Assembly: GCF_047511655.1 (NCBI RefSeq)
Contig: NC_133386.1
Location: forward strand, 74,904,501 to 74,968,500
From: Castor canadensis
Taxonomy: Eukaryota; Chordata; Mammalia; Rodentia; Castoridae
DNA: 64,000 nucleotides
Direction: 5' to 3'
The notes beneath the pieces are model-generated. The model saw only the letters and a list, made by a program, of their open reading frames with translations, was not told the origin of the DNA and did not search any database. Numbering within the stretch: position 1 is the first letter of the stretch; the number at the start of each line of letters is the position of its first letter. This document shows positions 9,183-20,864 of this stretch, one piece after another. A program made the translations under genes and the position numbers.

Positions 9183-12061
9183 ATTTCAAATCAATAACCT
9201 AATGCTACATCTCAAACTCCTAGAAAAAGAAGAATAAGCAAAACCCAGAAGGAGAGAAATAATAAAAATAAGATCTGAAATTAATAAAATACAAACAACA
9301 ACAACAAAAAAAGACCATACAGTTAATCAATGAACCAAAAACCTGCCTCTTTGAAAAAGTAAACAAGATTGACAGACTCCTGGCAAATGTGACTAAAATG
9401 AGGAGAGAAAAAACCCAATTCAGTAAACTCAGAAATGCAAAAGGGGAGAAAACAACAAACACCATGGAAATCCAAGAAATCATCAGAGACTACTTTGAGA
9501 ACCAATATTCAAATAAATTTGAATGTGTTGAAGAAATAGACAAAATTTCTAGATATTTTTGACCATCAAAAATTGAACCAAGAGGATATTAATCACCTGA
9601 ATAGATCTACAACACAAAATTAAATTGAGGCAGCAATAAAAACTCTCCCAGAAAAGAAAAGTCCAGGACCTGATGGATTCTGCTGATTTCTGTCAGATCT
9701 TTAAAGAAGAACTAATACAAACTCTCCTTAAACTGTTCCATGAAATAGACACGGAAGGAATACTGCCTAACTCATTTTATGAAGCCAGTATTTCACTCAT
9801 CCCAAAAACCAGACAAAAGACACCTCCAAAAAGGAAAACTATAGGCCAATCTCCTTAATGAACATTGGTGTAAAAATCCTCAATAAACTAATGGCAAACT
9901 GAATCCAACAACATATCAGAAAGATCATTGACCACGACCAAGTTGGCTTTATCCCAGGGATGCAGGGGTGGTTCAATATACATAAATCTATAAATACAAC
10001 AAAGCACATTAATAGAAGCAAAGACAAAAACCACTTGGTCATCTCAATAGATGCAGAAAAAGCCTTCGATAAGATCCAACACCACTTCATGATAAAAGCT
10101 CTAACAAAACTAGGAATAGAAGAAATGGATCAACATTCCAAAGGCTATATATTTCAAACTTATAGCCAACATCATACTTAATGGATAAAAACTGAAAACA
10201 TTTCCCCTAAAGTCAGGAATGAGACAAGGGTCTCATTCCCTATCTAACATAGTCCTAGAATTCCAAACCAGAGCAATTAGGCAAGAAGAAGAAATAAAAG
10301 GAATACAAATAGGTAAAAAAAAAGTCAAAATATCCTTATTTGCAGATGACATGATCCTATATCTTAAAGATCCAAATAACTCTACCCCAAAACTCCTAGA
10401 CACCATAAACAGCTACGGCAATGTGGCAGGATACAAAATCAACTTATAAAAATTATTAGCTTTTTTATATATCAACAATGAACAAATTGAGAAAGAATAT
10501 ATGGAAACAATTCCATTTACTATAGTCTCAAAAAAAATCAAATACCTAGGAGTAAATTTAACAAATGATGTGAATGACCTCTACAAGGAGAAGTACAAAC
10601 CCCTGAAGAAAGAGATCGAGGAAGACTACAGAAGGTGGAAAGCTCTCCTGTGCTCATAGACTAGTTGAATCAACATAGTAAAAATGGCTATACTACCAAA
10701 AGCAATCTACATGTTTAATGCAATTCCCATCAAAATTCCAATGACATTCATCACAGAGATTGAAAAATCTACCCTAAAGTTCATTTGAAAACACGAGAGA
10801 CCACGAATAGCCAAGGCAACACTCAGCAAAAAAGAGCCATGCTGGAGGAATCACAATACCTGACTTGAAACTATGTTACAAAGCAATAGCAATAAAAATG
10901 GCATGTACTGGCACAAAAATAGATATGAAGACCAGTGGAACAGAATAGAGGACCCAGATATGAATCCACACTGCTATGCCCACCTTATTTTTGGCAAAGG
11001 TGCCACAAACATACAATGTAGAAAAGACAGCCTTTTCAGCAAATGTTGCTAGGAAAAGTGGTTATCTGACTGCAAAAAACTAAAACTAGAACCATGTTTA
11101 TCACTCTGTACTGGTATCAACTCAAAATGGATCAAGGACCTTTATATCAGACCCGAAACTCTGAAGTTAGTACAGGAAAGAGCAGGGAATACTCTGGAAG
11201 CAATAGGTACAGACTAGGACATCCTCCATAGAACCCCAGCAGCTCAACAACTAAGAGAAAGGATGGACAAATGGGACTACATAAAATTAAAAAGCTTCTG
11301 CACAACAAAAGAAATAGTCTCTAAACTGATTAGATCACCCACAGAGTGGGAGAAAACATTTGCCAGCTATACATCAGACAAAGGACTGATAACCAGAATA
11401 TATAGGGAACTCAAAAAACTAAGCTATCCTGGAATCAATGAACCAATAAAGAAATGGGCAATTGAACTAAATAGAACTGTGTCAAAAGAAGAAATGTAAA
11501 CGGCCAAAAAACACATGAAAAAATGCTCACTATCCCTGGCCATAAAGGAAATGAAAATCAAAACCACACTAAGACTCCACCTCACCCCTGTTAGACTAGG
11601 TATCATCAAAAACACCACCAACAACAGGTGTTGGCGAGGATGTAGGGAAAAAGGAACCCTGGTACACTGCTGGTGGGAATGCAAGCTAGTGCAACCACTC
11701 TGGTAAAAAATATGGAGGCTTCTTAAAACTCTAAACATAGATTTGCCATATTATCCCACAATCCCACTCCTAGGGATATGCCCAAAGAATGTGATCCAGG
11801 TTACTCCAGAGGCACCTGCATGCCTATGTTTATTGGAGCACTATTCACAATAGCCAAGTTATGGAAACAGCCAAGATGCCCCACTACTGACAAATAGATT
11901 AAGAAAATGTGGTATTTATACACTATGGTGTTTTACTCAGCCATGAAGAATAGAAATCTTATCATTCACAAGTAAATGGGTGAAACTTCAGAACATCCTG
12001 AGTAAGTTAGCCAGGCTCTGAAGACCAAAAATCATATGTTCTCCTTCATATGCAGACTTTA
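9183..12061 (+). pseudogene. L1 ORF2 remnant, RT and C-terminus (copy A)
   Basis: This is decayed L1 ORF2. Readable islands include the RT region around 9960-10130 ([27 protein letters not shown]), 10219-10449 with [12 protein letters not shown], and the C-terminal domain at 11263-11740 with the Cys/His-rich CWRGC...HCWWEC. Stops and frameshifts separate every island, and the region around the RT core is partly altered ([10 protein letters not shown] is degraded near 10220). No product is expected. Confidence 0.92.
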
Positions 12062-12530
12062 GATCCAGGGCAAATGCAGCAATTTGTTGGACTTGGTTTA
12101 CATGCTAAGGGGAGGGCACATATGGGAGCAATGTGGATAGGTAGAAAACCCAAAACTTGAAAGTGTTTGATGTCCCCACCACAGAGGGGCTAATACAGTA
12201 ACCTTAAAATGACAGAGGTCAATTTGGGAAGTAAGAAGAGGTCTGGTAGAGATGAATCAATTCGGGTTGCAATACACTTGTGCATGGAAGCAATGCTAGG
12301 AATCTCTCTGCACAGGTATCCTTTTCTCAACTAGCAAAAACACTATGTCTTTCCTATTATTGCTTATGTCTTCTCTTCAACAAAATTAGAGAAAAGGGTA
12401 GAACAGGTTGTGCCTGGAAGTGATGGGGTTGAAGGGGGGGTGAGTGGGGGCAGGGCCAGGGGGAGAAATAGCCCAATCAATGTATGCACATATGAATAAA
12501 TGAATAACAAAATTTCAAAAAATGAAAGAG
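9183..12530 (+). mobile_element. Old L1 (copy A), right part
   Basis: This continues the L1 interrupted at 1636. It carries the rest of ORF2 to about 12061, then a 3' UTR with its own G-rich tract (about 12421-12471), AATAAA near 12493 and an A-rich end. The 3' UTR differs clearly from that of copies B, C, D and E, so A belongs to an older subfamily. No duplication could be assigned because its 5' end is outside the window. Confidence 0.92.
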
Positions 12531-12800
12531 GATCAGAGGAAATTATATAGTGTGATGGAAGATAAAAGATACTTAGTCCTATTGGGTTCCTAGAAAGGGT
12601 AAAAAGGAAAAAAAGTGTGTACTTTTCCAGGTGACCTAGAGAGAAACCAAACCCAAAATGAACATCATTTTTTATCCAAAAGTAGTTGGGCAGATAATTC
12701 TAATCATAATAGATAAAAGCTGAAATTGAATTGTGAATATGAGTTGTGGAAGAGTTAAACAAATTATAATTATGACCAATAAAACCCAAAATGGTGAAAA
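12531..12800. other. No gene recognised
   Basis: This is AT-rich, apparently single-copy DNA between the old L1 tail and an antisense L1 fragment. I see no repeat or coding signal in it. Confidence 0.5.
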
Positions 12801-12802
12801 AA

Positions 12803-14768
12803 AATAAATTCAGTCTTCTACATGTGGATATCTGGTTTCTCAGCAATACTTGTTGAAGAAGCTGTCTTTCCTCTATCATGTGTTTTCAGTTCATTTGTTG
12901 AAGATCAGTTGGCTGTAGCTGCGTGGGCTCATGTCTGGGTCTTCTATTCTAATCAGTTGGTCTTCCTGTCTGCTTCTGTGCCAATACTGTACTGTTTTTG
13001 TTGTTATGGCTCTGTAGTATAGTTTGAAGTTGGGTTTGTGATACCTCCAGCACTGGACTTTTTACTCAGAATTGCTTTGACTATTTGAGGGCTTTTGTGT
13101 TTTCATTGTATTTTAGAAATGATTTTTCTATTTCTGTGAAGGATGTCATTGGAATTTTGAGTATGGTCATTTTCTTAATGCTGATTTTACCAATCCATGA
13201 GCATGGGAGATCTTTTCATCTTCTGATGTGTTCTTTGATTTCTGTCTTCAGTGGTTTATAGTTTTCAATGAAAAGAACTTTGGTTTCTTTCACTGAATTT
13301 GTTACAAGTTACTTTATTATTTTTGAGGCTTTTTAAAATGGAAATGTTTCCGTCATTTCTTTCTCAGTGTGTTCATTGTTGGTATACAGGAAGGCTAGTG
13401 ATTTCTGTATGTTAATTTTTATCCTGTTACTTTGCCAAAAGAGTTTATGATTTCTAAGCTTTTGGTACAGTTTTTAGGGTCTTTTAGGTATAGGATCATG
13501 TCATCTGCAAATGGGGATAGTTTGACTTCTTCCTTCCCTATTTGAATCCCTTTTATTTCTTGCTCTTTTCTTATTGCTCTGGCTAGGAATTCCAAAACTA
13601 TATTGAATAGGAGTGGGGAAAGTGAGCACCCCTGTCTCATTCGTGACTGTAGCAGGAATGGTTTCACTTGTTGAGGAACATTCCTTTCATTCCTAGTTTC
13701 TTCAGAGCTTTTATCATGAAAGGGTGTTGAATGTTGTTAAAGGCCTTTTCTGCATCTATTGAGAGGATCATGTGGTTTTTGTCCTTGCTTCTGTTTATAT
13801 GCTGTATTATATTTACATATTTATCTGTGTTGAACCATCCTTGCATCCCTGGAGTGAAACTAACTTGGTCATGGTGTATGATCTTTTTGATTTGTTGAAT
13901 TCTGTTTGCCAGTATTTTGTTGAGAATCTTTGCATCTATATTCATTGAAGATATTGGTCTATAATTCTCTTTTTTTTTGCATCTTTATTGGGTGTTGGAA
14001 TGAGTGTAATCTTGGCCTCATAGAATGCGTTTGGTAGTGGTCCTTCCCTTTCTATTTCCTAGGAAAATTTGAGGATTATTGGTATTAGTTCTTCTTTAAA
14101 GGTTTGGTAAAATTTGACTATGAATCCATCAGGCCCTGGGCTCTTCTTTTTAGGGAAGTCCTTATTATTGCTTCAATTTCAGTGCTTATAATAGGTCTAT
14201 TTAGGTGGTTAATATTTACTTGGTTCAATTTTGATTGTTTATATCCGTGTAGTAATTTATCCATTTCATCTAGATTTTCCAGCTTACTTAAATAAGTTTT
14301 CAAAGTACTCTCTAATGATCATCTGGATTTTGTTAGTATTTATGGTTATATTACCTTTTTGCATCTCTAATTTTATTAATTTGTATCCTTTCCCTCCTCT
14401 GTTTTCTCATGTTGGCTAAGGGTTTGTTAATCTTGGTAATCTTTTCAAAGAACCAACTTTTTGTTTCATTAATTTTGTACAGTTTTCTTTGTCTTGATCA
14501 CATTTACCTTGGCCCTGATCTTTATTATTTCTCTCTGCCTGCTGGTTTTGGGTTTGTTTTGTTCTTGTTTTACTAGAAGCTTAAGGTGCATCGTTAGGTT
14601 ATTTGAGATGCCTCTATGTTTTCTAAGTTAGGCACTTACAGTTATAAACTTTCCTCTTAGCATGGCCTTTGCTGTGTTCCACAGATTCTGGTAGGTTGTA
14701 TTTTCATTTTCATTAGATTCTGGGAACTTTTTGATTTCTCCCTTTATTTCTTTGGTTACTCAGAAGTG
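12803..14768 (-). mobile_element. Old L1 ORF2 fragment, antisense
   Basis: Read on the minus strand this is decayed L1 ORF2, from the segment just after the endonuclease domain (about 14700) to past the RT domain (about 12830). Minus-strand islands are 14303-14118, 13945-13664 ([24 protein letters not shown]) and 13667-13419 ([17 protein letters not shown] and [12 protein letters not shown]). It has many stops. It abuts an L1 3' end in the opposite orientation at about 14770, which may be a twin-priming inversion. Confidence 0.9.
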
Positions 14769-15450
14769 GAGATATCTTGTTAAGTAAAGTAAGCCAGCCC
14801 CAGAAGGACAAAGAATACATGTTTTCCTCATATTTGGAAGCTAGACCTAAAAGATAAATGTATACAAAAATATATTTTATGATCATATATATGTATAGAT
14901 ATATACATTTTCTTACATATAGATGGATAGAGAAAGGGAGAACATGATAGTGGGTCTGTCTGAAGGGAGTAGGGGGATATGGGAGAGGAAAAGAGAATGA
15001 TAGAAATGAATAATATAAAAATACATTGCATCCATATATTAATATGGTATAATGAAATGCAGCAGGGAGATAAAGAGAAAGTAACAGAGGGGTTAATCTG
15101 ATTAAAGTAAAGTATATGCATATGTGAAATGCCATGGTGAAACTCCCTTGAACCATCAGAATATATTTTACATAATGAAGGGCAGTATAATGAAACATGT
15201 CCTGTCCAATAGGAAGGGGAACAGCAAACAGAGATGGTGAAGGAGGATGAATATGTGTATGTACTTTGTATACATGTATGAAAATAGAACAATGAGACAT
15301 GTTGAAGTTGTGCTAAGAAGTAGAGGAGGAGGGATGAGGGAGAATGATGGAGGTGATGAATCTAATTAAGATATATTGTAAGCACATGTGTAAATGTCAT
15401 AATGAATCTCCCTGTACAACTAATATATGCTAATAAAAATGTTTTTAAAA
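14769..15450 (+). mobile_element. Old L1 3' end, sense
   Basis: The start resembles the last codons of ORF2 (aagtaaagtaagccagc, then catgttttcctcatatttgg). A long 3' UTR follows and ends in an A-rich stretch after tatgctaataaaaatg. The same 3' terminal signature (catgtgtaaatgtcataatg, then a CTAATATATGCTAATAAAA-like end) recurs near 17040, 57370 and 59275. It is an L1 family different from copies B to E. Confidence 0.75.
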
Positions 15451-16406
15451 CTTGAAAAATTACATTGGGATTTTTATGGTGCAAAAACATTTCATTTGCC
15501 TCATTGACAATGAGGACTAGCTTTTTCAGTGATGTTTTATAAAGCAGATAGGTTTCATAAGTTTCATGGGTCAAGTCTGCAATTCCATGCATATTTTAAA
15601 ATATATTTATGTCCCATACATATTATGCAATGTACAAAAAATTGAATCTTTGTAGCTATTACATTTGAGATAAAACTTTAGATATCAACTTTAAAATATA
15701 TGATTTTTCTAAATTATAGTGTCAAATAAGTTGAAAATAGTTTATGTACATTATAAAGCAAAGCTTCAATTTTAATATTCTATAATAATTTCAGAGCAAC
15801 AAAATTACAGTTTTAATGACAGGAATTGAGCACTTTAAGGCATTAGCGAGACCTCTTAACTTAATGATGAGGGAACTGTGATAGAGAAAAGTCAGTGACC
15901 AGACCATACTCTAAGGTATGAGGTGACTTCATCTGTTTTGCCTGATTTGTCAGAATACTGCCCAGTATAATTCTCAAAAAAAAGCCTTTACAATTGTCAT
16001 TGACAATCCACAAACTTTGATTATATATTGGAGCATGTATATACTATAAAGCATATGAAGTACACATGCATAAATTTAACTTAATAACAATACAGTATGT
16101 ATAATAAACATTGAACATTTCATTAATAGTGGTATTTCTTGCTTAACCTTTAGAAGGGCTTCTGGCGGTTTTTTTATAGTACAGATCTTTTAAAATGCTA
16201 AACAGGAAGCTATGAATTGATTTCCTCTTCTTTCCATAATTTTCCCTTCAGCAAATAAAAGTTTTTAAAACCATTGCCTATATGGTTAATTTACTAGTTA
16301 GCCACCCCAGAACCATGTGAAAGAAAGAGCATACACCTCAGGAAATAGGAGTCCTGGACGTTCACTCCCAATATAACACTAGTTTTCTGTGTGACCTTGC
16401 CTGTCA

Positions 16407-16408
<2 letters not shown>

Positions 16409-16460
<52 letters not shown>
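16409..16460 (+). repeat. (GT)n microsatellite
   Basis: About 26 uninterrupted GT dinucleotides. Confidence 0.97.
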
Positions 16461-16461
<1 letters not shown>

Positions 16462-16698
16462 GAATTATGAGGGTGTTGAGTTGATTTCACTCTGAGAAGC
16501 AACTGTAATTGATGACATTTTCCTGGAGTTTTGCATAAACAATGATTCTAATGCTACTCTGGCATTGAGCAGAAGGGTGCTTATTGGTTGAAATGGGAAT
16601 GACCAGCCCCTCTCTTATGGGAGTAGATAGGGGTATAATTGCATATTTATCAACTCATATCATACAAAGAATTACCTTTACAGTACTTGGTCTTCTGC

Positions 16699-16721
16699 TG
16701 TGTGTGTGTGTGTGTGTGTGT
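16699..16721 (+). repeat. (TG)n microsatellite
   Basis: About 11 TG dinucleotides. Confidence 0.95.
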
Positions 16722-16919
16722 CTATTTCCTCATTCTAAACAGCAGTTCATGAAAGAAAATAAGAAGGCACAAGCAGTCATATCCTTTTAATTAGTGTGGG
16801 ATGATTGATTGCATTTATGAATTTTTAAAATAACTACCAAGATCACTTCACCCTTCCCTTAGATTAATAACTCATAAGAGACAGTGATGAGAATGCTAAA
16901 AATGAGACCTGTAGAACTA

Positions 16920-17060
16920 TTACAGGATGGGAGTTGAGGGGATAAAGGAGAATGATGGAGGGGTGAATTCAAGTATGATATATTTGATATATTGTAAGAA
17001 CCTTTTTAAATGTCACAATATACACCCAGAACAACAAAAAGGTAATAAAGATAAAAAAAG
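16920..17060 (+). mobile_element. Old L1 3' tail fragment
   Basis: The sequence matches the terminal part of the old L1 3' UTR seen at 15310-15440 and 28430-28555: an aggagaatgatggagg-like block, then gtaagaacct, aaatgtcacaat and an A-rich end. It is strongly 5'-truncated. Confidence 0.65.
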
Positions 17061-17264
17061 AAATACATTTATAAGAGTTTGAAGGAAGGCCAATGAAGTT
17101 GTGATCTGGGGGTGAAATCACAATGAAGTTGTGATTTCTGATGGTGTTAGAAACTTTCAGAAAAGTTATTTTGGGGGAGTCACTTTCCTATACTTTGTGC
17201 CATTGTCTTGCAGGTCCAGGAACAGGTTTGCTTATTTGAAACTGATATCATCCTTTTCTCTTTA

Positions 17265-17335
17265 GTAATTCTGGGAACTGGACCCATGCTAAGCAAGTGT
17301 TCTACAACTAAGCTATGACCCAGACCCTCAGAGAT
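17265..17335 (-). mobile_element. ID-type SINE remnant, antisense
   Basis: On the minus strand this has the tRNA-like layout of ID SINEs: a degraded A box (catagcttagttgtagaac), then a loop (acttgcttagcatggg). In this copy the tail is poor. It lies directly beside an antisense L1 3' end. Confidence 0.5.
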
Positions 17336-17339
17336 TACT

Positions 17340-17705
17340 CTTTTTTAAGTTAGCATATAGTAAATTGTACGTAGTAAGGAGTTTCATCATGATATTTCCA
17401 TACATGCAAATAATGTAATCTAACCATATGTACCTCCTGATTATTCTTTTTGATTTCCACCTCCTCCCTCCTCATTTTCTCATCTCCTTCTTCCTCCTCA
17501 GTCTCCCTTTTGCTTTTGTGACCTTGGTTATTTTTCTTTGTTTTGTTTCCCCCTAGTTTCCACAAATTATAGGAAACATGCAATAGTTGTCTTTGTAGGA
17601 CTGGCTTATTTTACCAAACATCATGGTCTCCAGTTCCATCCATTTTCCAGCAAATGACAGTTTTATTCTTAATAGTGGGTGAATCTTGATGATAGATTAA
17701 TTCCT
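17340..17705 (-). mobile_element. Old L1 3' end, antisense
   Basis: On the minus strand the order is the ORF2 end (tttgctggaaaatggatgg, then aaaataagccagtcctacaa), then a short purine-rich 3' UTR and an A-rich end at about 17340. The same family is present at 63340-63600. Confidence 0.7.
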
Positions 17706-18420
17706 AATAAATTCATATGGATTTGGTGCAAAATAACACTCTACTTAAAAGGAGTGATAGATCTTTCGTGAGTTCCTAATGTAAAATACATACTTTCTAG
17801 TTTCAAGATACTGGAAAGTGAGTTTATTACTGATCACAGGATGAGCATGACATCACAGTCCTGGAAGTAGAATGTGTTAAAATTGTATTAAATAGCTCAA
17901 GAGGCATACTGGGCACTTGGCTTAAGGAACAGTGTACTATCCCTGCAGGGGCTTGATTTCCATTTTATCTTAGAATGCTTTATTTAATATTTATGTGACT
18001 ATTTTATGGTCAAACCACAGCCCTATTAGTCATAATTTTGGTGTTTGTGGAAGTTAAGAAGGATAGTATTCTGGGATGAAAAGGTTGACAATGCCCAGAT
18101 CTATCTGGAGACTGTGCTGTGGTTAAGGGATAGGTGTGATATGTTACAGGATGAAAAGAAATTCAACATGAAGAAAAGATAAGAAAGGAAATCTCCATGT
18201 ACAAACATTTCAAAATGAAGGCAATAGACTTCTATGCTACTTTGCTGCCTACTTTCCTCTTCTTAAGGGTGCTGTGAAATGTTATGGTGAATGGGAGTCT
18301 CACCTGGGAATGTGCATGGATTATGATCTATGCAAACTCATCAAAGGTGAGTCTGCAGCTGGATTTGTGATGCCACACTGTGTACCCTGTTTTATAGATG
18401 CTCAGATATTTATTTTATTT
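17706..18420. other. No gene recognised
   Basis: AT-rich DNA with no repeat, RNA gene or coding segment that I can name. Confidence 0.5.
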
Positions 18421-18640
18421 TCAAAATAATTTTTATTAGGATATGTTCATTATATAGGGGGTAATTAATAGTGACAATCCCAATTGGACTTAATACTGTA
18501 CATTATTTACACTGCCCCCATTGTCTCTCCCTCTCAGTCCCCTCCCCCACCTCACTTGAAGTAATTGCAAGAGCTTTCTTAGTTCTATTTCATATAGGTG
18601 TATGAAGTCCATCTTCCATATACTGTCACCTTCATCTCCT
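18420..18640 (-). mobile_element. L1 3' UTR fragment, antisense
   Basis: A T-rich start (tttttattagg), then pyrimidine-rich CTCTCCCTCTCAGTCCCCTC and gaagtccatcttccatat. This follows the pattern of the antisense L1 3' UTR fragments at 20865-21260 and 27835-28275. The classification rests on similarity to those copies only. Confidence 0.5.
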
Positions 18641-18779
18641 TTGATATTTATGTTTAAATGGAAGTCAGAACAATGGAATTACAGTCTTTTAGGATTTAGA
18701 AATCCTCATTTAGCAGAGACAACTGACTGTTCTTCACAAATCATTCTTCTTTTTCCCTTTTAGTAATAGAATCTCCCTC

Positions 18780-19270
18780 TATGTTTAGTTTAAAGTAGCA
18801 GATTGTCACCCAACTAGAGAACTTATGTATGTATGTAGAACATATGTATGTATGGTGATGTAAATAAGTTTAAGCCAATTGGATGTGAGCAGAAATGTGT
18901 GTAATTTCTATGTAACTTACTTAAAGAGAACCTGTTTGCCTTTGGTTGCTCTTTACCTCTGCCTGCTGGTTGGGAAATACTGAGAATTGGAGCAACCTTG
19001 AAGATCATGAGTTACCAATGGTAGATACATCTGGTACTAATGTAGAGGATCATGGAGGGTAATTGACAAGGATGTTTCCTCTTAGTGAGCAGAACCATAT
19101 TTCAACCAAGAAAAATTCCAAACTTCCAAGATAGGGAGTCTTCACAAATCCCACCTGAGAAGATTAGAACAATCATTTCTATGTTTGTACCATTCTTGCT
19201 TTTATAAATGGCACTGCCTTGTGGGAAATTAATAAACATTATTCTTAATATTAGCCACATGTTTTGGATC
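18780..19270 (+). repeat. Unclassified ancient repeat, unit A of a partial duplication
   Basis: The sequence resembles an old interspersed repeat: gtttgcctttggttgctc, gagcaaccttgaagatcatg and an AATAAA-bearing end near 19230. Bases 19050-19165 are repeated at roughly 80% identity at 19851-19970. I cannot assign a family. Confidence 0.45.
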
Positions 19271-19850
19271 TTTTCACTATAGCAACTAATTTATAGACAG
19301 AATGGTACTTATACAGTGTATAAGTAGTACTTATTCATAAAGGGATGGGATCCTACATAACAATAACCAAAACTATGCTTAGCAATCTGTCAGTGTTGCA
19401 AGGCAATATGTATTATAGATTGTTATGATGGTACTGGAGTCTTGGAAAAATTTTTGATACAGTTTTATCTACAATAAGTTAGAGGATAGAGTACATGCTT
19501 ACTGAATCTGTTGGTCTAGGGTAACTACATGGAAAAACTCAAAAAGTTTGATGTTTATAGAGTCAAAGAAGAGGTGAAGACGGATAAGTGCACTTGAAAC
19601 TTGGCAGTAGAAAACCTACAAAACCCCACTACTTTCTTGAGGGAATTGTTTTGCCAAAGAAACCACAACCACAAGTTTGGTCTACATAAACTTCTGATTA
19701 TTCTAAATGACTCCTTTTTTAAGGTTTTGTGTCAGCAGAAAGTTGATGTATTTGTCAACATTGGTTTCATGTGGCTATGGAACCACTACAAGAAAAGAAG
19801 GGAAAGCAAGGAAGAACAAGAGAAAAGTATCTAGTGAGCAATGGCAGTGA

Positions 19851-20090
19851 TTTTGGAGGGTAATTGACAAAGGGGTTTCCTTTTACTCTACAGAGCAGAG
19901 CCATGTTCCAACCAAGAAAGCCCCAAAACTTCCAAGAGAGGGAGTCCTCACAAATTCTACATGGAAAGAATCATGATTTCTGGACCAGCCATTACTGCGC
20001 ATGTAACTTTCTTGTCTTTTATGAAAGAATACTGCAGGGTGTGTATGAGAAATGGTACTGTTTTAAGTGTTTGGGTTGAACCTTAACATT
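19851..20090 (+). repeat. Unclassified ancient repeat, unit B of a partial duplication
   Basis: The block ggagggtaattgacaa ... ttccaaccaagaaag ... acttccaagagagggagtc repeats 19050-19165 about 800 bp downstream, with scattered substitutions and indels. Unlike unit A it continues to a taagccactgag-like end near 20120. Confidence 0.55.
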
Positions 20091-20165
20091 AGACTTTTAA
20101 ATACTAAGTGCTAGCCCACTGAGTAAGCCTATCAGACACTAATTGATTAGTATGTATTTGAATCT

Positions 20166-20356
20166 GGCACTTACAATTTTTTTTTAAATCAAGGGAGAGT
20201 GTGAACGCAGTCCCCCACTACCACAAATTATGCAGTCGAGTTTCCCACATTTGGGGAAATTGCAGGGGTCAGCACATCCAGAGTGCAATGGATAAGCCTC
20301 ACCCTGGGAAAACCACCTTTGTGATCATGGTATCTCCCCTGGCACTTACAATTTTT
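20166..20356 (-). pseudogene. U1 snRNA retropseudogene with target-site duplication
   Basis: Bases 20190-20340, read on the minus strand, are U1 small nuclear RNA, the spliceosomal RNA that recognises 5' splice sites. The reverse strand reads aggggagataccatgatcac, ggtggttttcccagggtgag, aatttccccaaatgtgggaaa and cagtgggg-type 3' stem blocks in the right order. About 13 nucleotides of the U1 5' end, including the 5' splice site-pairing sequence, are missing, and there are substitutions in the 3' hairpin. The 16 bases ggcacttacaattttt flank it (20166-20181 and 20341-20356), and a T run follows the left copy. This is a LINE-mediated retrocopy; loss of the 5' end makes it non-functional. Confidence 0.93.
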
Positions 20357-20460
20357 GTGCATAAACATCTGTTAAATCTAGGAAATCAAGCATAATTTCT
20401 ATTATACTTCACTTCATTTATAGATCTGCCTTGACATCTTTCAAAATAATGTAAAAACAC

Positions 20461-20530
20461 AAAAAGGCCGGGGTGTGTCTCAAGTGCAAGGCTCTGAGTT
20501 CAGTCTCTCCCACCCTCAAAACAAAATATA
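20461..20530 (+). mobile_element. tRNA-derived SINE fragment
   Basis: Short sense fragment: ggccggggtgtgtctcaagt, then a B-box-like gagttcagtctc and an A-rich tail. It looks like an internally deleted ID-type SINE. Confidence 0.55.
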
Positions 20531-20559
20531 CACATGCACAAAGTAAACCTTTATATTAA

Positions 20560-20695
20560 ACATTTTACAGTGGTAGGTAGCAAGTATAGTATGTTATATG
20601 TGATACATATATTACATATTAATTGTATATTGTATGCACATATATTAATTTATAACATTATATATTATATGTATTATTTATGCTAATGCCCTGAC
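20560..20695. repeat. AT-rich low-complexity tract
   Basis: Runs of tatat and tatta without a stable unit. Confidence 0.7.
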
Positions 20696-20864
20696 ACTTA
20701 CAAAGATCATTTCATCAGTGGGTAGAAGAATCTCTTTCCTTTTCTTTTTTCTAGGTTATTGGTGTTCAAATGTTTTTAGTGCTCTTGTGAAACAGAGAAT
20801 AAAAACTTATCTTTCCTACTCCAGTTATCTAACTTCCTTCTAACTTTTTAAATGTTTTTTATTA

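Larger units (their letters stand above)
15451..16915. other. No gene; unique DNA with two TG microsatellites
   Basis: This is AT-rich DNA without a supported gene. Bases 16360-16400 weakly resemble a MIR core. Two (TG)n tracts are listed separately. Confidence 0.5.

Noticed and set aside
14713-15300. 195- and 154-codon minus-strand open frames
   Set aside because: They run antisense through an L1 3' UTR and consist of low-complexity Tyr/Ser/Phe-rich residues.
16409-16460. CRISPR-like or other spaced repeat array
   Set aside because: All tandem arrays in the window are simple dinucleotide or trinucleotide microsatellites without spacers.
20190-20340. Functional U1 snRNA gene
   Set aside because: The 5' end is missing, substitutions affect the 3' hairpin, and a target-site duplication with a T run marks a retrocopy.
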